Positions 1 to 18,977 of a DNA stretch of 64,000 nucleotides are shown piece by piece. Source of the DNA: Paralichthys olivaceus (taxonomy: Eukaryota; Chordata; Actinopteri; Pleuronectiformes; Paralichthyidae); the NCBI RefSeq assembly GCF_024713975.1, contig NC_091108.1:10647001-10711000 (forward strand), read 5' to 3'. Within the stretch, counting starts at the first letter, position 1. Each line of letters opens with the position of its first letter. The notes beneath the pieces were generated by a model. That model ran no database searches. It had not been told where the DNA came from and saw only the letters and a list, made by a program, of their open reading frames with translations. The position numbers and the translations under genes are program-made.

Positions 1-4866
<4,866 letters not shown>

Positions 4867-4928
4867 GTCTGGCGGCTGGGTCTCCTGCGGGTCAGCAAAG
4901 AGTAGAGCAACAGAGAGGAGGCTCAGGC

Positions 4929-4936
4929 TTTTTATA
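4929..4936 (-). promoter_or_regulatory. tf: TATA box of transferrin
   Basis: Reads TATAAAAA on the minus strand, about 65 bases upstream of the transferrin start codon. This fits a transcription start near 4900 and a short leader, as expected of a strongly expressed liver gene. Seen directly; its use is inferred. Confidence 0.7.
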
Positions 4937-4949
4937 GCAAACCTCACTG

Positions 4950-7900
4950 CAAAAAAAACAAAAAAAAAACACAGTTTGCTCAGGTTTCCTAATGTGTGCA
5001 CGCGCCTGTGTACTGATGGCAGAAAAAAGAAGTGTCCGAAATGTCCTCACACTGGAAAGGCACTGACGCAAACTGTCAAACAAGCGAGGTTGTATGAACT
5101 CATCCAGCAGGACAATAATACACCACGAAGTAAAGCATTTCAACAGATCTATATGCCTATGTGCAGGATCCAAACATTCACGATTTTTCTGATCAAGCAT
5201 TTGCTGTCAAAGTTGTATTTTAAACCTGCTGTCACACATTTTAGATTTTTATTTTATTTTTACAGTGTTTCCATGTGCTTTGTCTTTTATTCCTTTCTCC
5301 TTTCTCCCTCTCTTTTTTTTCCAAATGCTACCTACTCTTCATCTAATGTGCAAGACCCTTATCTTAAAATTACATGATTTCATTATTGTGCTGTCACCAG
5401 CTTATTAAAACAGAATAATGCACTTTAGAGGGGATGATGTTTTATCAAAAGTATTTAGAATACTGTATCACTTTTTAAAATCAATTTCGTAAAACCAGTC
5501 ATGTTTACAGAGTCAATATTGACCAACACAAGAGCTTAAGTTCATGTTGATTTATGAATAGAACCAATTACTCCTACTCTTTTGTTGCCACCTGCTAAAT
5601 ACTGAAATGTTACTATAACTGTATGTTACTGTAACTTTTATGATTGATTTTGTATTTTTCAGCAGACTTTGATCTAAGATGATACTGGAAGACTGGGTGG
5701 ATTTCACTTCTAGGACAATGGTCCTGTATTTTTACCAAAGAAAGAATAAATACCGATCCACGCTTAAGATAACTGAAATGATTAGTCAGATGTTTTAATT
5801 AATTACAGCCCTTAATAAGGACAGCACGATACTGCATCCTAAACCTTTGTGAGTCATAACGGTGATGGCGATGTTCTCCGTGCCAGTAGTTTTCTCTGTG
5901 CCCATCTCTTTAACCCTGTTCACTGCACTGTGTTGTACTCTTAGTGCTCATTACCTTGCATTACCCCAGTCTGTGTGCGTGTGTTGCTGGAAATATTCTC
6001 CGAGGGTAGTTCAAGGTGGAGCTGATCAGTCAAAGGTCAGTGTCTGGATCAACTCGAGGTGTTGGGTTGATGACACTTCTAACATGGGACAATGTTGCTG
6101 CATTGTGCATGTGTGAAAGGCAAATTCTAGGTAAACTCCTGGTTTTACCTGGAGGTCATGTCTGAAAACGGCTTAAGATCCAGACTATCAGAATTAAAAA
6201 TGTTTAACTCCTAGTAGCTTGAATGTGTTTGCTGCAATGGTAAAAATTAAAAGTTTGCCAACGCAAATCACACAGTCTGGTAATAGCAGCACATTTTTGG
6301 GGCTGTATTCAAACATTACAGGTTAGTTGTCTGAAATCGTTTGATCCAATATGATATGACTGGATTTCTTAATCGAGATAACATTATGGCAACAGAGCCT
6401 GCTATTCCTCACCCGTCCACCAATTCCTCAATAGCTCATCACCTGACCAGGTCTCCTCGCCTCACATCTGTTTACAATTAGATTCCTCGCACCCATTATT
6501 CAAACTCATCAGTCGGCATTTCCTTCTTTATTCGATTTTCCTTTTTGATTGAAATTTTGAAATGAATGACTATGAATTGGGATTGACTGTTTTCTCTGAC
6601 CATCTGCTTTGTGAATCTATATTTCTGAACAGTCAGAGATTACTGTGCCTTTGTCCATCTGCTGACACTTCAATCAACAGTGTTGGTGTTAGAGACACCG
6701 CCTGCTAACACAGTAGGCAATATCATTATCCCGTGTTCATTGCACAAGTTGACATTCACTACATACATTATTTATTCAAATAAAATAATGCTGTTTTCTT
6801 TTCTTACAGTGTCATTTAAAAAAAAAAACCCATCTTTCCAGAATAAAACGATTTGTACAACAATTCTGGTTTTGGATTCAAGTTTCTAGTTAATAAGTAA
6901 ATGAGAATATTTCGCTCATCAATAATTTGAAATAATCTAAACTTTCTTATCAAGCTGTCTGACACAGGTCCATAAGGCCATCCTGACTGGGCTTTATCAA
7001 GTAAGCTTATCATCAGTGATTGTTGGCCTGTGACACGCAGAGCAGGGGGTTAAACAAGGCATTATGGATTGGATATACGCATATTCTCAGTCCGTTTTTT
7101 CATGAGCTTGTTCTGATTACGTCAGTGTACGTATTTTACATTTGGAAGAAGAAGAAGTCAAATGTACCTCTGGGAGTCTACTGTGACATAATCCTCAGAT
7201 GGTGATGATCACCTAACATCCATCTATGTCCATCACATCATAATATACATGACCAGGGCCTTTAAAACACACACACATCTGGCTTATGTATGTGCAGCAT
7301 TTGAGTAATGTTACTTTCTACCACAGCACCTGTCAGGTTCGAGGTGTGTGGAGGGAGGCATGTCCTCAGACTAGACTTTACCAGCCAGACTGATGATTCA
7401 ACACATTCTCCTTCCACAACCATGCTTCTCTATGGCTCTTGTCATCTGTGTACAGAGGTCTCTAGTGTGGGCAGAAAAGTACAATTCCTACATTTCCCAT
7501 AGCTAAACTAAATAGCGTCCTGTATTAGACCCTACCCTCAATCGTAAATGCTCCCTTCTTCCAAACACCACACCATATCCAAGCTTCCTATTGCCGCACA
7601 TTGAGCTCAAAACAAATGAACGAAATAAACATTTTAAATGATTAAATCAACTCAAATGACATGATTAGGGTCCAGATGTTACACAACTGCTTTTAGAGGC
7701 TGAGCAAAATTCAGTGGTGTGATGGTGGCTCACTGATCACTCATTAACATCCATTGACTTATTTCTGAGAACTTGCTGCAAAGGACTGACATCCTTCTTA
7801 TGCAACACACAACCCATCAAACAAACCAGGTCTGAGGCTACTGCCCCAGTTCCCTCATTAACCTTTCAGCACTGGCGAGGAAAAGCAGGATTTAAAAGAG

Positions 7901-8029
7901 CTCTGAAAATCAGTTGGGTGTATATTATCCATAACTATTGTGAATAATCCACTGAGTTGATATTTTGTTCCTCTGATTTTCTACTAGAACCTGAATTCCA
8001 GATGCTACAGTGTAAAAAAAAAAAAAAAA
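4950..8029. other. Intergenic, upstream of transferrin
   Basis: AT-rich sequence with short poly-A and poly-T runs and no open frame that looks like a protein. Open frames here are short, lack splice context and resemble no family I know. Liver regulatory elements of transferrin may lie in the first kilobase, but none can be named from sequence alone. Confidence 0.5.
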
Positions 8030-8385
8030 CTAGAATGACACTCAGCAGAGTTCAAACTTTGGTCAAGGCCCAACAGTCCACTTATGAAATCACATTTAAA
8101 TTCATTAGATCCAGTTTTTCATTTGGATCTTCACCAAATTGCAAACACTCAGTTTTTCATCAAGATCCATGAATTATTCTGAGAAATCAATGAAAATGTT
8201 GAGGAGGCCTAGCTCACAATGATAATAAAGAAAGTGAAAAGAAATCCTGGATCCGCCCCCTGATCCATATCCATACCAAAGGTTTATGGCTTCTGTCCTG
8301 ACCTGTACTGCATCCCTTCACCAAGTTTCATGGTAATCCGTCTAGTTGTTTTTGCATTACCCTGCTAATAAACACACACAAAACA
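8030..8385. repeat. Dispersed repeat, RTE/SINE-like fish family, copy 2 (longest)
   Basis: The fullest copy here. It holds 'caaggcccaaca', 'gatccatgaatt', 'cctggatccgcccc', and the ending 'caccaagtttcatggtaat' followed by 'tttttgcattaccctgctaat' and a short CA-rich tail. This ending is common in teleost genomes and resembles the 3' end of RTE-type LINEs. Partial copies: 2440-2600, 38620-38790, 41085-41230, and inverted at about 9740-9790, 44015-44490 and 45090-45175. Confidence 0.6.
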
Positions 8386-10786
8386 ATGGCAATGCACCTA
8401 TTAGTTACATCTCACGTTTAAAGTGTAAATCTTTAAATCACCTAATCAGGGCAAAAGAAGGATGTTATGGGTTAAATGGATGGAAAGGGTTCTGTACTCA
8501 TTTATTCTTCACTGTCCTTTGCCAGCACATTTACCCACCTTTAGTCTGTTACGCACAAACATACAAAAAAAAAAAAAACTGGTGATGAAGCAATCTGCAG
8601 TATCCTCACAGCGAGGGGAGTAGAACAGAGTCAGTGTCCTCATCTGTTTGTTCAGTTGCGTGACTTCTTCTTTCACCTCTGACCGTTGCCCTGTACACAC
8701 ACTGTGACTATTATTAGTAGAGGCCCTCATCTTGAAAAGGGAACACAAAACATGAATTTAATTCCTGTAATCAAACATGTATTTGAATAGCTGACATTTT
8801 ACCCCATAGCTTATTCTGGCACCAGCAAACTAATGTGGGAGTGCACATCACAGAGAGCTTGAAAATAAACTTTGAAACAGAAAAATATCAGGAGAGGACC
8901 CAGCTTCTCAGCAGAGGTGACAACAACTTAGACTTGAGGTTCACTGTGAAAGATGTTGTTGATCAGTACAGTTTGCAGAACAAACTGTACCTGCAGCATT
9001 TCCTACCCTGTTTAACATTTAAAAAGCTTATTGAAACATTTTGGAACCTGCATAAGACAGACTCCATATTTGTCACCTTCGAGGCACATTGTCACCACCA
9101 ACTGTCCATGTGAAGAACTGAGTGTAACTGCGACAGGTTTGAAAAGGTTGATACCTGCAATTCATTACACAACTGAAATCATAACTATGTGCTTCGGACC
9201 TTGTCATGGGACCAGATAAAACTAGTTGGCTGATGTGTGGAAATCTCTCCTCCTTATACAGCTATTGTCCTGTTTCATTGAGGAGACACTGGTTATTTTC
9301 CTGTGAGATCATGCTCGAAGGTGTTATGAGCAGATCAAATTTTGTTCTGCTGGGATCCATGTTTATAAGTCATATCAACACAGAGAATAATTTTCATTTT
9401 ACTGCCTCCTAAATCAACAACAACTGAAAAGACAATGGAAAGTTAAAATCTGTGGGGGACAAGACACCTTGTTGAACGATATATTTAATAGCTCTATAGC
9501 TAACATGAGACAACAGCTAATGTTAGCATTCAACCGCTACTGGCCAGTACTGAAAATAATGCATGAAAAAATTTGCCATATCAGTGTTTTTACAACATTT
9601 CGCAGCTCTTTATAAAAATCTGGATCTTGTGAATATAGATGTGGTTTCATCGGGGGCTTTTTCAGCTGCAGTATGGAAATGAATAGGGCTAGAAACCTGT
9701 AACCGTCACCAGTGTGTGGCTTTAAGACGTTTCAGTTTAAGGGGACTGTTGGGCCTTGGTGGAGGTACACGCTCTACTGAACGCCATAGTTTTATTAATG
9801 CTTTGGTTTTTTAACGTAAGTGACACTGAAGGTGAGGTTTCTTTCAATAACCAGTTAATTAGAGTAAAGTAAATTAACAAAAGACCAAGCAGAATCTCCC
9901 TTTGTTTTGGTGGTTATATTTCAACATCAGCATATTTTCTTGGCAGCATATAAAAAAACAGAAAAGAAACAAAGACTACAGCTAAATACCAGTCTCTCTA
10001 AGCCATCTCTGTACAGTGTAGGTCCGACTGATGAGACCACCCTTCATTGATTCCTTTCTGTATCAAAAGTTGAAATCCAAAAAACAATCTACTAGTCTCT
10101 AATAGAAACTTGAATAAAAATGTGTAGATCAGCCCGAATCCTCTCAGACCTACACAAGTGTGTCACTGATGGTGGAAAAATGTCTTGGTTTGTAGTTTGT
10201 AGACATTTTTTCTGAGTGCCCCTGCTGTCCAAATAATTATAATTGTTCAAACAATGTCCGAGTCAGAGACCAAATTTAGGGACAGAATGAACAACAAATC
10301 TCCAGGTACAGGAAATAACAAGCAGAAAATAAACTCTTGACATTTTTTACAAGTCCCTGGTGCCTCATCATAAATTTGAGATCCATTGTTTGGTTTTTTT
10401 AAGTTGAATATGAGCTATATTATATATATTCTATCCTGATGTGCCTGAGTGATCATAAAGAACTGCAGCCTGCTTCAGAACAGAATATATCACATTTAAA
10501 TGCCGGAGTCTGCAACACTTTACTGGCCAGTGGTAGAGCACTACAAAGGGATTAGGCTGTCAGTAGAGATGTCATTATTCAGACTAGTAGAGTGGCGGGG
10601 AAAGAAGTCCATCCACTACGAGTTGTCTTGGCAAAAAAAAACAAAAAATAAAAAACAGGGCCTAATTCCAGGAGAACAGAAGGTTACGGGATCAAGGCCA
10701 ATAACATCGTCCCAGATGATTGGTGAAAGGGTGAGATCTACCAGAGAGATACAGAGGAGCAAAAAGTGAGTGTGTCTGATTAAAGG
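8386..10786. other. Intergenic and likely ubxn7 3' UTR
   Basis: No convincing gene. The part nearest 10786 should be the 3' UTR of ubxn7. Around 9740-9790 there is a short inverted piece of the RTE/SINE-like family (ggccttggtggaggta). A 92-codon open frame at 8835-9113 resembles nothing known and has no splice or promoter context. Confidence 0.5.
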
Positions 10787-13700
10787 CTAGTTCCTCTCCT
10801 GCACAAATACAGTCTCCTGTGGACAAAGTCCCGCCTCCTGCAGCGTGATGTCATAGTCCAAGTGGGCAAGCTTCCTTCTAGGAAAGTTGGTGACGAGTTC
10901 GAAGCGTTCATTAGGGTATCCTTTGGACTGGACGTGTCTTACCAGCGCCTTGAAAAGAGAGTGATAAACCAGGAGTCAAAATCATTTATCATGTGATATA
11001 CAGAATGATCCCATTTATTTGACTACAATAAATATGAAGCTGAGACAAGCTGTTGTTTACTTAGCTTAGCATAAAGACTGGAAACAGGAGGAACAGCTAG
11101 CCTGGTTAAAATAAAGCCCTCTACCAGCAACTCTATGGTACCTTGCTATGGAGGACTGTTTCGTATCTTTATTCAAGAGCATGGTGGTTCAGTTTGAGAG
11201 CATGCTCAGGTTTTTTTAATGCTTTCACTCTCAACCTGTGATCTCACTCAAATATACCCTTTCTTGTGCTCCAGCTTCAGCTCTTCTCCATTTTTACTTT
11301 TGCTCTTAGATTTTTAAAGCAACATGTCTGTCACATTTCCCCAACCACAGAATGCCAGGTGAAGTGATGATGAATGAAATTGCCAGGGTGTGTTCTCACC
11401 AAAAGTTTTGCTTTAGAAGACAAGGAAATTTGCTCTCTCTGTCCATCTGGGTAACGGAGCATCAACCTGGCTTTGGGACCTATGCAGGGAAAAGAGGAGA
11501 AAAAAACAAATGACATGAAAAACAACCAAAATTAAGTCTGGAAATTCTAAATTGGAAATTCTAAAAAGGGCATGCTCCAGTTCTTACTGAGTGCTGCTGA
11601 ATACTTTAGCAGAGGCTGACAGAGCCAAATGCTCTTCTGCACAGAGGATTATCGAGTCCTAGTACGTGTTCGATATTTAAGATGTGCATTTAAAGGGACT
11701 CGTATAGTATGAAAAGAACAGTGATGGGGCAAACAAGCAGAGGCCCACAGTAAGCAATGAGAGCGAGCTGACCAGTAGGCGTCATCAACTTGATTGCGCG
11801 CATGAGTGTTTTGAACTAAGACTTTTATTTCCTGTACTAGGTGAACGGTAGAACAGGACAACAAACTTGGAGAATTGTAGCAACGGTACGAGTGTTTGTG
11901 AAATGTTTCATACAAACAGGATAAAAAACAAACTGGCACAACCAGATGACCATGACAGCCATGTTTGTTTTTATTCTTAAATCACGTCTGATGAAGGAAT
12001 AGTGTGTGTGTGTGTGTTTGTAACGTATCTGGATTTGAGTCTCAGAATTCCTTTGTTTACATGTGTTAGTGTGAGGTCCTGCATCGTCTAGTGTGTGTGT
12101 GTGTGTGTGTTTTCATTATCAAGGGATAAACCATTGGTTAGACTTGTCAGTACGTCTGTGGTCTCCCATATTTTTATTTTTATGAGATGTGATAATCCTC
12201 TAGTATGCAGCAGGCTTTAGAAGTTGAGTTCTCATTAATTAACTGTTGACACACATTTTGAGAGGAGTCTGTCTGCAAGCTAAAGACACAGACTGACTTT
12301 TTCCACTCTGATACAAACCCACCCTCATACTCATCACAGCTGTATCAGGTTAAGATTTTAGACACTCGTACCATTGTCATCAGGACAGTCCACGTCAGAG
12401 GCGTTGGTGGTGCTGGTCTTCGCCACTCCAGCGTTTTCTGCTGCCGAGGGACAGTGGTTGTCCCCTGAATCTGGGCCAGGTTGAGGATGACGAGGACCAG
12501 CAGCCGAGGGCTCCAGGTGGTTCTTTTTGCTCTCCTCTTTCTTGTGACTGTGGTTGTTTTCTTTGTATGGAGACTTTCTGTGGGAGGAAGTCGAACTGTC
12601 GGGATGTAGACGCTGCTGTGCCACTGTGGCTGAAGGGACCGTAGCATGCTTGCTGGTAGAACTTTTCTCTTCATGGGGTGCTGGCGTTTCACTGTCTGAG
12701 CCATCAACAGAGATAGGACCCTCGCTGTCAGAGAAAGGTTCTGCATCCGATTCGTCATCTGATCGAGGGGAATCAGGAACTTCTGGGACATTTGAAGACT
12801 CGTAGTGGGTCTCCTGTAGGGAGGCTCGGATTGCTGCCTCCAGCTGACTGTCTTCACTGGCATCTATCAGACTCTCCTAGAAACAAAAAGATAGTGCAGC
12901 TGTAGAAAACAAGCTGGGTAATATAAAAGGGGGTGATAAGATGGATGCGAATTCATAGAAATATTAATGACTAAGCAGGTAGACCATGCTGTTAATCTAT
13001 CCATCTTCTACATGTCATGCATCCATTACTGCCAGCAGGAGAAAATGACAACATATTGATGACCCAAGTCTCAGATGATGGCTCTACAACTGCTAAGAGT
13101 TGCCACAGAAGAAGAAACTGTGAAGAAGAAATAAAATGAGGATTAGAGGGGACACAAAGGACGAGAGACCCACAGAGCGAGCCCGTTTGGCAGGAGGTGC
13201 GTGGCAGGATGGCCCGTCAAGCTGCCCGTGCTCTGCCAGGAAGCCGGTCACTTGCTCCAAGAACGATGCCACATCTAGCTGGTTCCACTCCACCATTTTT
13301 TGTCCTAGAAAGGTCAGTAAATAAATTAATTTAGAGAACATTATACAGGCAAAGAATGAAACTGACAGGTCATGTTTCAAATGCATTAAAATGGAACTAG
13401 TTTCCCTATGCTCTGACTTGGCTGCGCGAGCAAGGTATGTTTTCACTCCAGAGTTTGAGTAAGCTGATTGGTCAAAGGTCAAGGTCAACAAAAATATACA
13501 GTCAGAGAAAGACTTTTTCCAAGATAAATCCACCAACAATAGGACTAGAAAGACAATAAAGCTTATATTGATCATAGTCAAAATACATTTTTGAGGGTAT
13601 TTTGCATCCCAAGAACTATGGACACAATCTGAAGCTTAAAAAATCTGGGAATATACTGCTCATGTAGGTTTATGCAGTTCCCCTCAAATATTTTCCATTT

Positions 13701-16700
13701 GCAGATTAAAACATTCTCAGGTTTAGCATTAGCTGTTTAACTAAGTTTTATTCTGTTTGTACTGTCACACAGATGATAGCAGAGTTTTAAAAAAGTCCTA
13801 GCTATTGAGAATAATGATACAAGGATCAAGGACACACATTACTATTGTTACAATGGTGTTGCATCCCACAATTAAATTACTTCCCCATAATGCAACATCT
13901 CATCTTCTCAGTTATACAAGCAAGAAATATATGTTGTCAAATTAGAAAAATATACCTGAGAGATCTATCAGAGCAGAGTGTGTGACACTTGTTCTTTAAG
14001 CTTTCTAATCAGTCTTCTGTGCATTTACTGACTTCTAAATACCAGGTAGCCCAAATGCAATATCACTGCCTCAATTCACATGAACTCTCTGCTCACCAGT
14101 CCGGGGGTCGAGGATGGAAATGTAGGGAAACTTGTTCAGCTTATAAAACTGAATGTATCTTTGTCCCTCTTCACTATCGTGATAAACCTGTAATGACAGA
14201 AATAGAAAATTTAATGAAGATACAGAGTAAAAACACAGAGAGACTCACATCTTCTTTTCTGTGATTTACCAACTTTGTCGCCTCATCTTGCAGCACGTAG
14301 GATATACTGTCTCTGGGTGATGCACTGTTTCTAATATTCAATGTACCTTTGCTTAAAAGGGCCATATGAAAGTTTTAGTGTATGTTGTTCCGTATCAAAC
14401 TAGCAATGCAAGCAACTATAGTGAAGAAGTAGTTTTGCTCCAAGGGCCTATTAGATGACCTCTCGTCTTGTTGTGTTTCTATTTGTACTGCTGATTATCC
14501 ACTTTTTGTGCATGGATCATTAACTTCAATTTGTTTTTATATCACATCGGTTAAATCTTGGAAACCCTGGAGCAAAAAAATGAAAATTAAGAGTTTTAAA
14601 ACCACATACCTGCCAGAAAATGAAGTGCTCTCTGATTATGGTCTTCACTGCATCGTTACTCCAAACATCTCTGTTCAGGCACTGACAGGCGAAGTCCTGA
14701 ACATTTTGAATGTTGATCATTAGCCACTTGTTCTCCAGCTGCCCACAGTCTTTTGCCTGTAAACACAAAAGAGAAAATACAGAATGAACAAAACAACACA
14801 TTTAATTAATTTGATTTTATAAATAGCAAATGGTGAGATTACTAAAGCTGGTCATTTTAAGAACCAAACTGATTTGGAAATTGGGTTGTATCATAAGGTG
14901 AAGTTTTTCCTTTGTGGAGAACGGTCATAACCATCGACATCAGTGATCAGTATGTGCTCATTTATCATGGGGGACCATGTCTCTAACAGCTGATTTAACA
15001 AATACCAGTGAGTGAATTACACTGTCATTACAAAATTGACAACCTGCATACTCCTGACCTTTCTCCCTGTGATCCTTGTGAAATATCATGAAAAGTTCAC
15101 ACAAGATGAAGAAAGACCTGCAGTGTAATGTGTCCAGTTAGCGACTTCTTACCGTCTCAAAGCTGCCTTTGTGCATGAGCTCAATGGGAGGACGGAAAAG
15201 GTCTGCCAGGGTGCTAAGTTTCTTATCCACTGTCCCACCGTTACGCAGCTCCTGTTCCTGGCGGACTAGGAAGAGAAAAACATGCACAGTCATCACAGAA
15301 GGTAAAGGCACAGCCATAGAAAGCTTCAGTGAGAAAATACGGATTTTGTCAATTGGTTGTTGTAGGTTGTTATTATGCAACATTCATTTATACCCTGTTC
15401 ATTACCAATCAGATTCATTAACCTTTTAAAATGGACACTTACTGTTGGCTGTGTTTTGGTTTAATGTACAATATGCAACTTTGGCTGCTAGGGGTACAAA
15501 CAGTGGAGGGAAAAATAATGGCTTTTTCCTTCATCATGTGTCATTTGCCCTAGAGGTTATAGCAGAGATGGACAAAGCCACGTAATTAAAAGGCGACCAA
15601 AATGAAATGTCCTGTTTGCTTGAATAAAATTGTAAGTGAGTCAAGTCCACTTAATATATATCACAAGTCCAGTTGGTTTTAGACATTGTAATGAATTGTT
15701 TCATTTCATAAGCTCGGAAAACTGTAATATTACTCACTTGTTTCTGTTTGGAAGTCTCTGAAACCATCAAATATTGATCGAGCAGGTCGTCTTCGCTTTG
15801 GCACTGCACATATAACAGACACATCAAAAGTCACACTCATCGGATGATTGAAATAGCAGAGCCAGTAAAAAGAGCAGTTTAGATTCAGATCTATTAACAT
15901 GAGATGGAATAAGGCAAAGAGCAGTACAATACCTCCAAACAGTGGTTCCGGTTCCACCAATATGTCCTGCTTCTGTGGAATGGGTGCTCGTACTTCACTA
16001 TGGCAACAAATATGAATCAAAAAAAAGATTAACAATCTAGACCAAACGTTGATGTTAACCTATAATGATACAGTCTCTGATTTGATTTAACCACCCAGCA
16101 TTATCCAAATCACCCAGTGCCTTGAATGCCAAATTTCCCTCCAACTCTGAAGTAGCAGAGACATTTATGGAGCACTATAAAAAAAGACAGTGTATCTTAA
16201 AACTGAAATAAGTTTATGAAGAAAGGTATGAACTTACTCTTCAGGTGGAGCTCTGCTGCTTGAAGCTGCTGAACTGGAGCTGGTGCTGGGCTCCTCTGCT
16301 ATTGCGCCTCCATCCAGGAACATGGTCACCGCCATCTCCAGGTTGTTGTTGCATGCTTCCAACATATGCTTCCCGACACTCTCTGTGGCTCCTAGAGGAG
16401 GACACAGACATGCTGATATTCAGAAACACATGCCCATAAAACTTCACAAGTAAATGTGTCAACATTCACAAGATCCATGTAATTCATTCAGTGCCAGAGT
16501 TTAAACATGCAGAACAATGTAGCCCATTGACTACTTTTACTTCTTTATCAAGATGTAAGACTTAAATGTCCAGTGTGTAAGATTTAGGTGAAAGGGACCT
16601 ATTTAATATAGAATAATCCTCATGATGTTTTCACTACTTTGTTTCATCTAAACTGTATCAATTGTAGTTTTCTTTAGCCCAGAAAAGGCCTTTTATATTT

Positions 16701-18868
16701 AAATACTTAAATATTTACATCGAGGGGGTCCTCTCTATGATGGCCACTATGTTTTTTACATTAGTCCAGACTGGACAAACTAAACACCCTTTGAGTTATT
16801 ATGACAACTGAAGGCTAATACAGGTTCTTTTCCATGTTTGGGAGGGGAGGGGAGGGTGAGGGGTGTTCAGCTGCAACATGCAACTTCAACACTAAATATC
16901 ACACAATTCTACACTCTGTACCTTTAAAATCTACACTGATACAATCACGCTGTGTAAAACAATCAATTGAGAAACTGATTATGGATAAATTCACATAACT
17001 GACATCCCCTTACAACCTTGCTTGCACTTTGAGATCCTCTGTCAGGAACAGATTCTCAGCTAAAGACTATGGATAAAATTCCCTGATTTGTCCAAAGTCT
17101 ATTTTTATTACTGCACACACTGGCACACATTCACTGTTTTTCTGTGTATTTCTACTTATGTGTTTTTCATTTGTGAAGTGCTATATAAATAGAGATAATA
17201 TTATCACTGTGTTATACAGCAATCCTGTGATAATACATTATTTGCACCACTGCTTCCAACAATCAAACACACTGTAAGTAATAAAAGAAACTGATACAGG
17301 TCAGTATAAAAGGTATTAAAAACATCTCTGCCAGCTGACAAATATAAATCATTCCTTGTATTGTTGTTCCCTATTATTATTTGCTTGGTTCTGCATAAGT
17401 TTCTAATTCTGAATGTGTTCTCATTATAATTCATTGTTACCTGTCAAGCACACTGAATAGACACAGCCATGACGAATTACACCATTTTCGCCTCAAACCT
17501 TTTTCAGCATTCCTCCTACGCATTCTGACTTGTATTGTATTTGACTTTTTTATAGTAAGTTCTTTGTACCATGCTTTTATTTTAATTTAACTATTGCACA
17601 GCTGAGCTGACTTGTTTCTTCTTGTCCAACACCTTTCATTGTACTACTGAACTTGTGTAAACTTGAACATGACAGATAAAAACTTGAAACTTGATTTTTA
17701 GGTTGTGAAAACTGCCCTTCAATAAAAGGTCCAGGGTCATAACTGTGATCATTTTTGGGTGATTGTTTTTGAGCTGTGAAGCACTCTGAATTGAATTTGA
17801 TTTGTTTGAAATGTGCTACTTAAATACAGTTTGATTGATGTAAAACTTCTACCAAAACTAAAATGAAAGCAAAACCACTTCCACAAGTGAACACCACGTT
17901 AAAAAGGACTACGGTGGGATTTGGTACAAAGAAGGCAAAGTACAGGTCACACGATCTGGAGCGAATAAGAGAAAACATGCTGAAAACAAAAAACAGAATG
18001 GCCGTGTAATATATTCAGATTATTAATGCACACAATGGCGGCACAAATGATAAAGTTAAGCAATTGAGAGAACACGATCAGAGGTTGAACTTTCGTTGTG
18101 TTTTAACTGAGGAACTGCACAGTCTGACTACAGCGATCCCTCCACTGGCACTGCGCATGTCCGTTACACTTCCCGAGTCTAGTAGCAGCCCCCGACCTGA
18201 GGCTCCTGTTTCCTCCGATAAATAACTTCAACCTGAAAATATAAAACCAGACCCGTCCTTTCGAACAGCGTCCACACACACACACAAAAACACACACCAG
18301 GTCGTGCGAGCGAGCCGTGAAAGGCGGAGAAACGTGTCCAGTGTGGCTGGCAGCACGGCGAGAGTGGAGGTGACAGTGAAGGCAACGCGAAGCCTGGCTG
18401 CCGATGAAGAAGGGAAACGTTCTGAGCCGACGTCCATTCCACATTTATCGAGCAGCCAGAGCGGAAACCCCCACAGAAAAGCAGCTCAGTGCGGGCGAGA
18501 TAGCGTCTTCAACCACCACCACGCAGGTCATCAGACATTTCTAAGTGACTGTGGTGGATATGATCCCGAGCTCGTGGGTTTCTGCTCCATTTCCCGAGTG
18601 TTTCCCCGGAGTTAAGCAGATCGGTGGCTCTGCTTTCCCCCTGTGTGTGGAGCATTGACAGCGCAGCGGCCAGACACTCAACGTGCCTTCTCTCCCCTGC
18701 TCGCTGGTTTCCTGTGTTTTCGGGACTCGGGAGCTGCTCCTGCTGCTCAACTCAAAGCTCCTGAGCAGCACCAACCTGAAATGAAATGTTGTTCTCACCT
18801 GTTATTGCTGTGAATTGTTGTATTAACCCATTCATCCCCGGAGCTGAGGCGTCTCCGAGCGCCGCCAT
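10787..18868 (-). CDS. ubxn7: UBX domain-containing protein 7, complete, 11 coding exons, 527 aa
   Basis: Adaptor that links the p97/VCP unfoldase to ubiquitinated clients and to cullin-RING ligases. Exons: 18799-18868, 16238-16391, 15933-15997, 15738-15803, 15153-15265, 14610-14756, 14097-14187, 13174-13304, 12372-12876, 11400-11479, 10787-10948; lengths keep frame to a TAG stop. Domains: UBA-like at about 12-55 (GLIQQFTAITG, MLEACNNNLEMAV); conserved basic stretch PKRRRPARSIFDGF; UAS thioredoxin-like fold about 120-265 (DVWSNDAVKTIIREHFIFWQ); ubiquitin-interacting motif about 285-301 (EDSQLEAAIRASLQE); an acidic, Ser-rich disordered region in the 505 bp exon 9; UBX domain about 448-527 with the FPR p97-binding loop (NFPRRKLAHLDY) and the ending CPQETVFVQERN. 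Human UBXN7 is 489 aa; the extra length lies mainly in the disordered part. A CpG-rich start region with a ZNF143-like site lies just upstream. Confidence 0.95.
16566..16923 (+). mobile_element. Non-autonomous DNA transposon (MITE) with TTAA flanks, copy A
   Basis: About 358 bp in ubxn7 intron 1. It starts near 'tgtccagtgtgtaagattt' and ends 'acactctgtacct', so its ends are imperfect inverted repeats (consensus AGGTnCAGwGTGT). TTAA lies directly on both sides (16562-16565, 16924-16927). It is about 85-90% like copy B by eye. It has no coding capacity. TTAA targets suggest a piggyBac-type helper, though the tips are not classic piggyBac tips. Confidence 0.8.
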
Positions 18869-18977
18869 CTTACCGCCACAAACAACAACATAAATGTGGC
18901 GCATGCGCGGCGCCGTCCTTTTCCCCACTTCGCCTGGCGCGGCGCGAGGCCCACGCGTCACCGCGCAGGTCTGCGAT

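Noticed and set aside
8835-9113. 92-codon frame in the transferrin-ubxn7 spacer
   Set aside because: Composition looks random and there is no recognisable domain, signal peptide or neighbouring exon.
12345-12863. 172-codon minus-strand open frame rich in Thr, Arg and Pro
   Set aside because: It is an alternative frame of ubxn7 exon 9; the correct frame gives the UIM and keeps phase with flanking exons.
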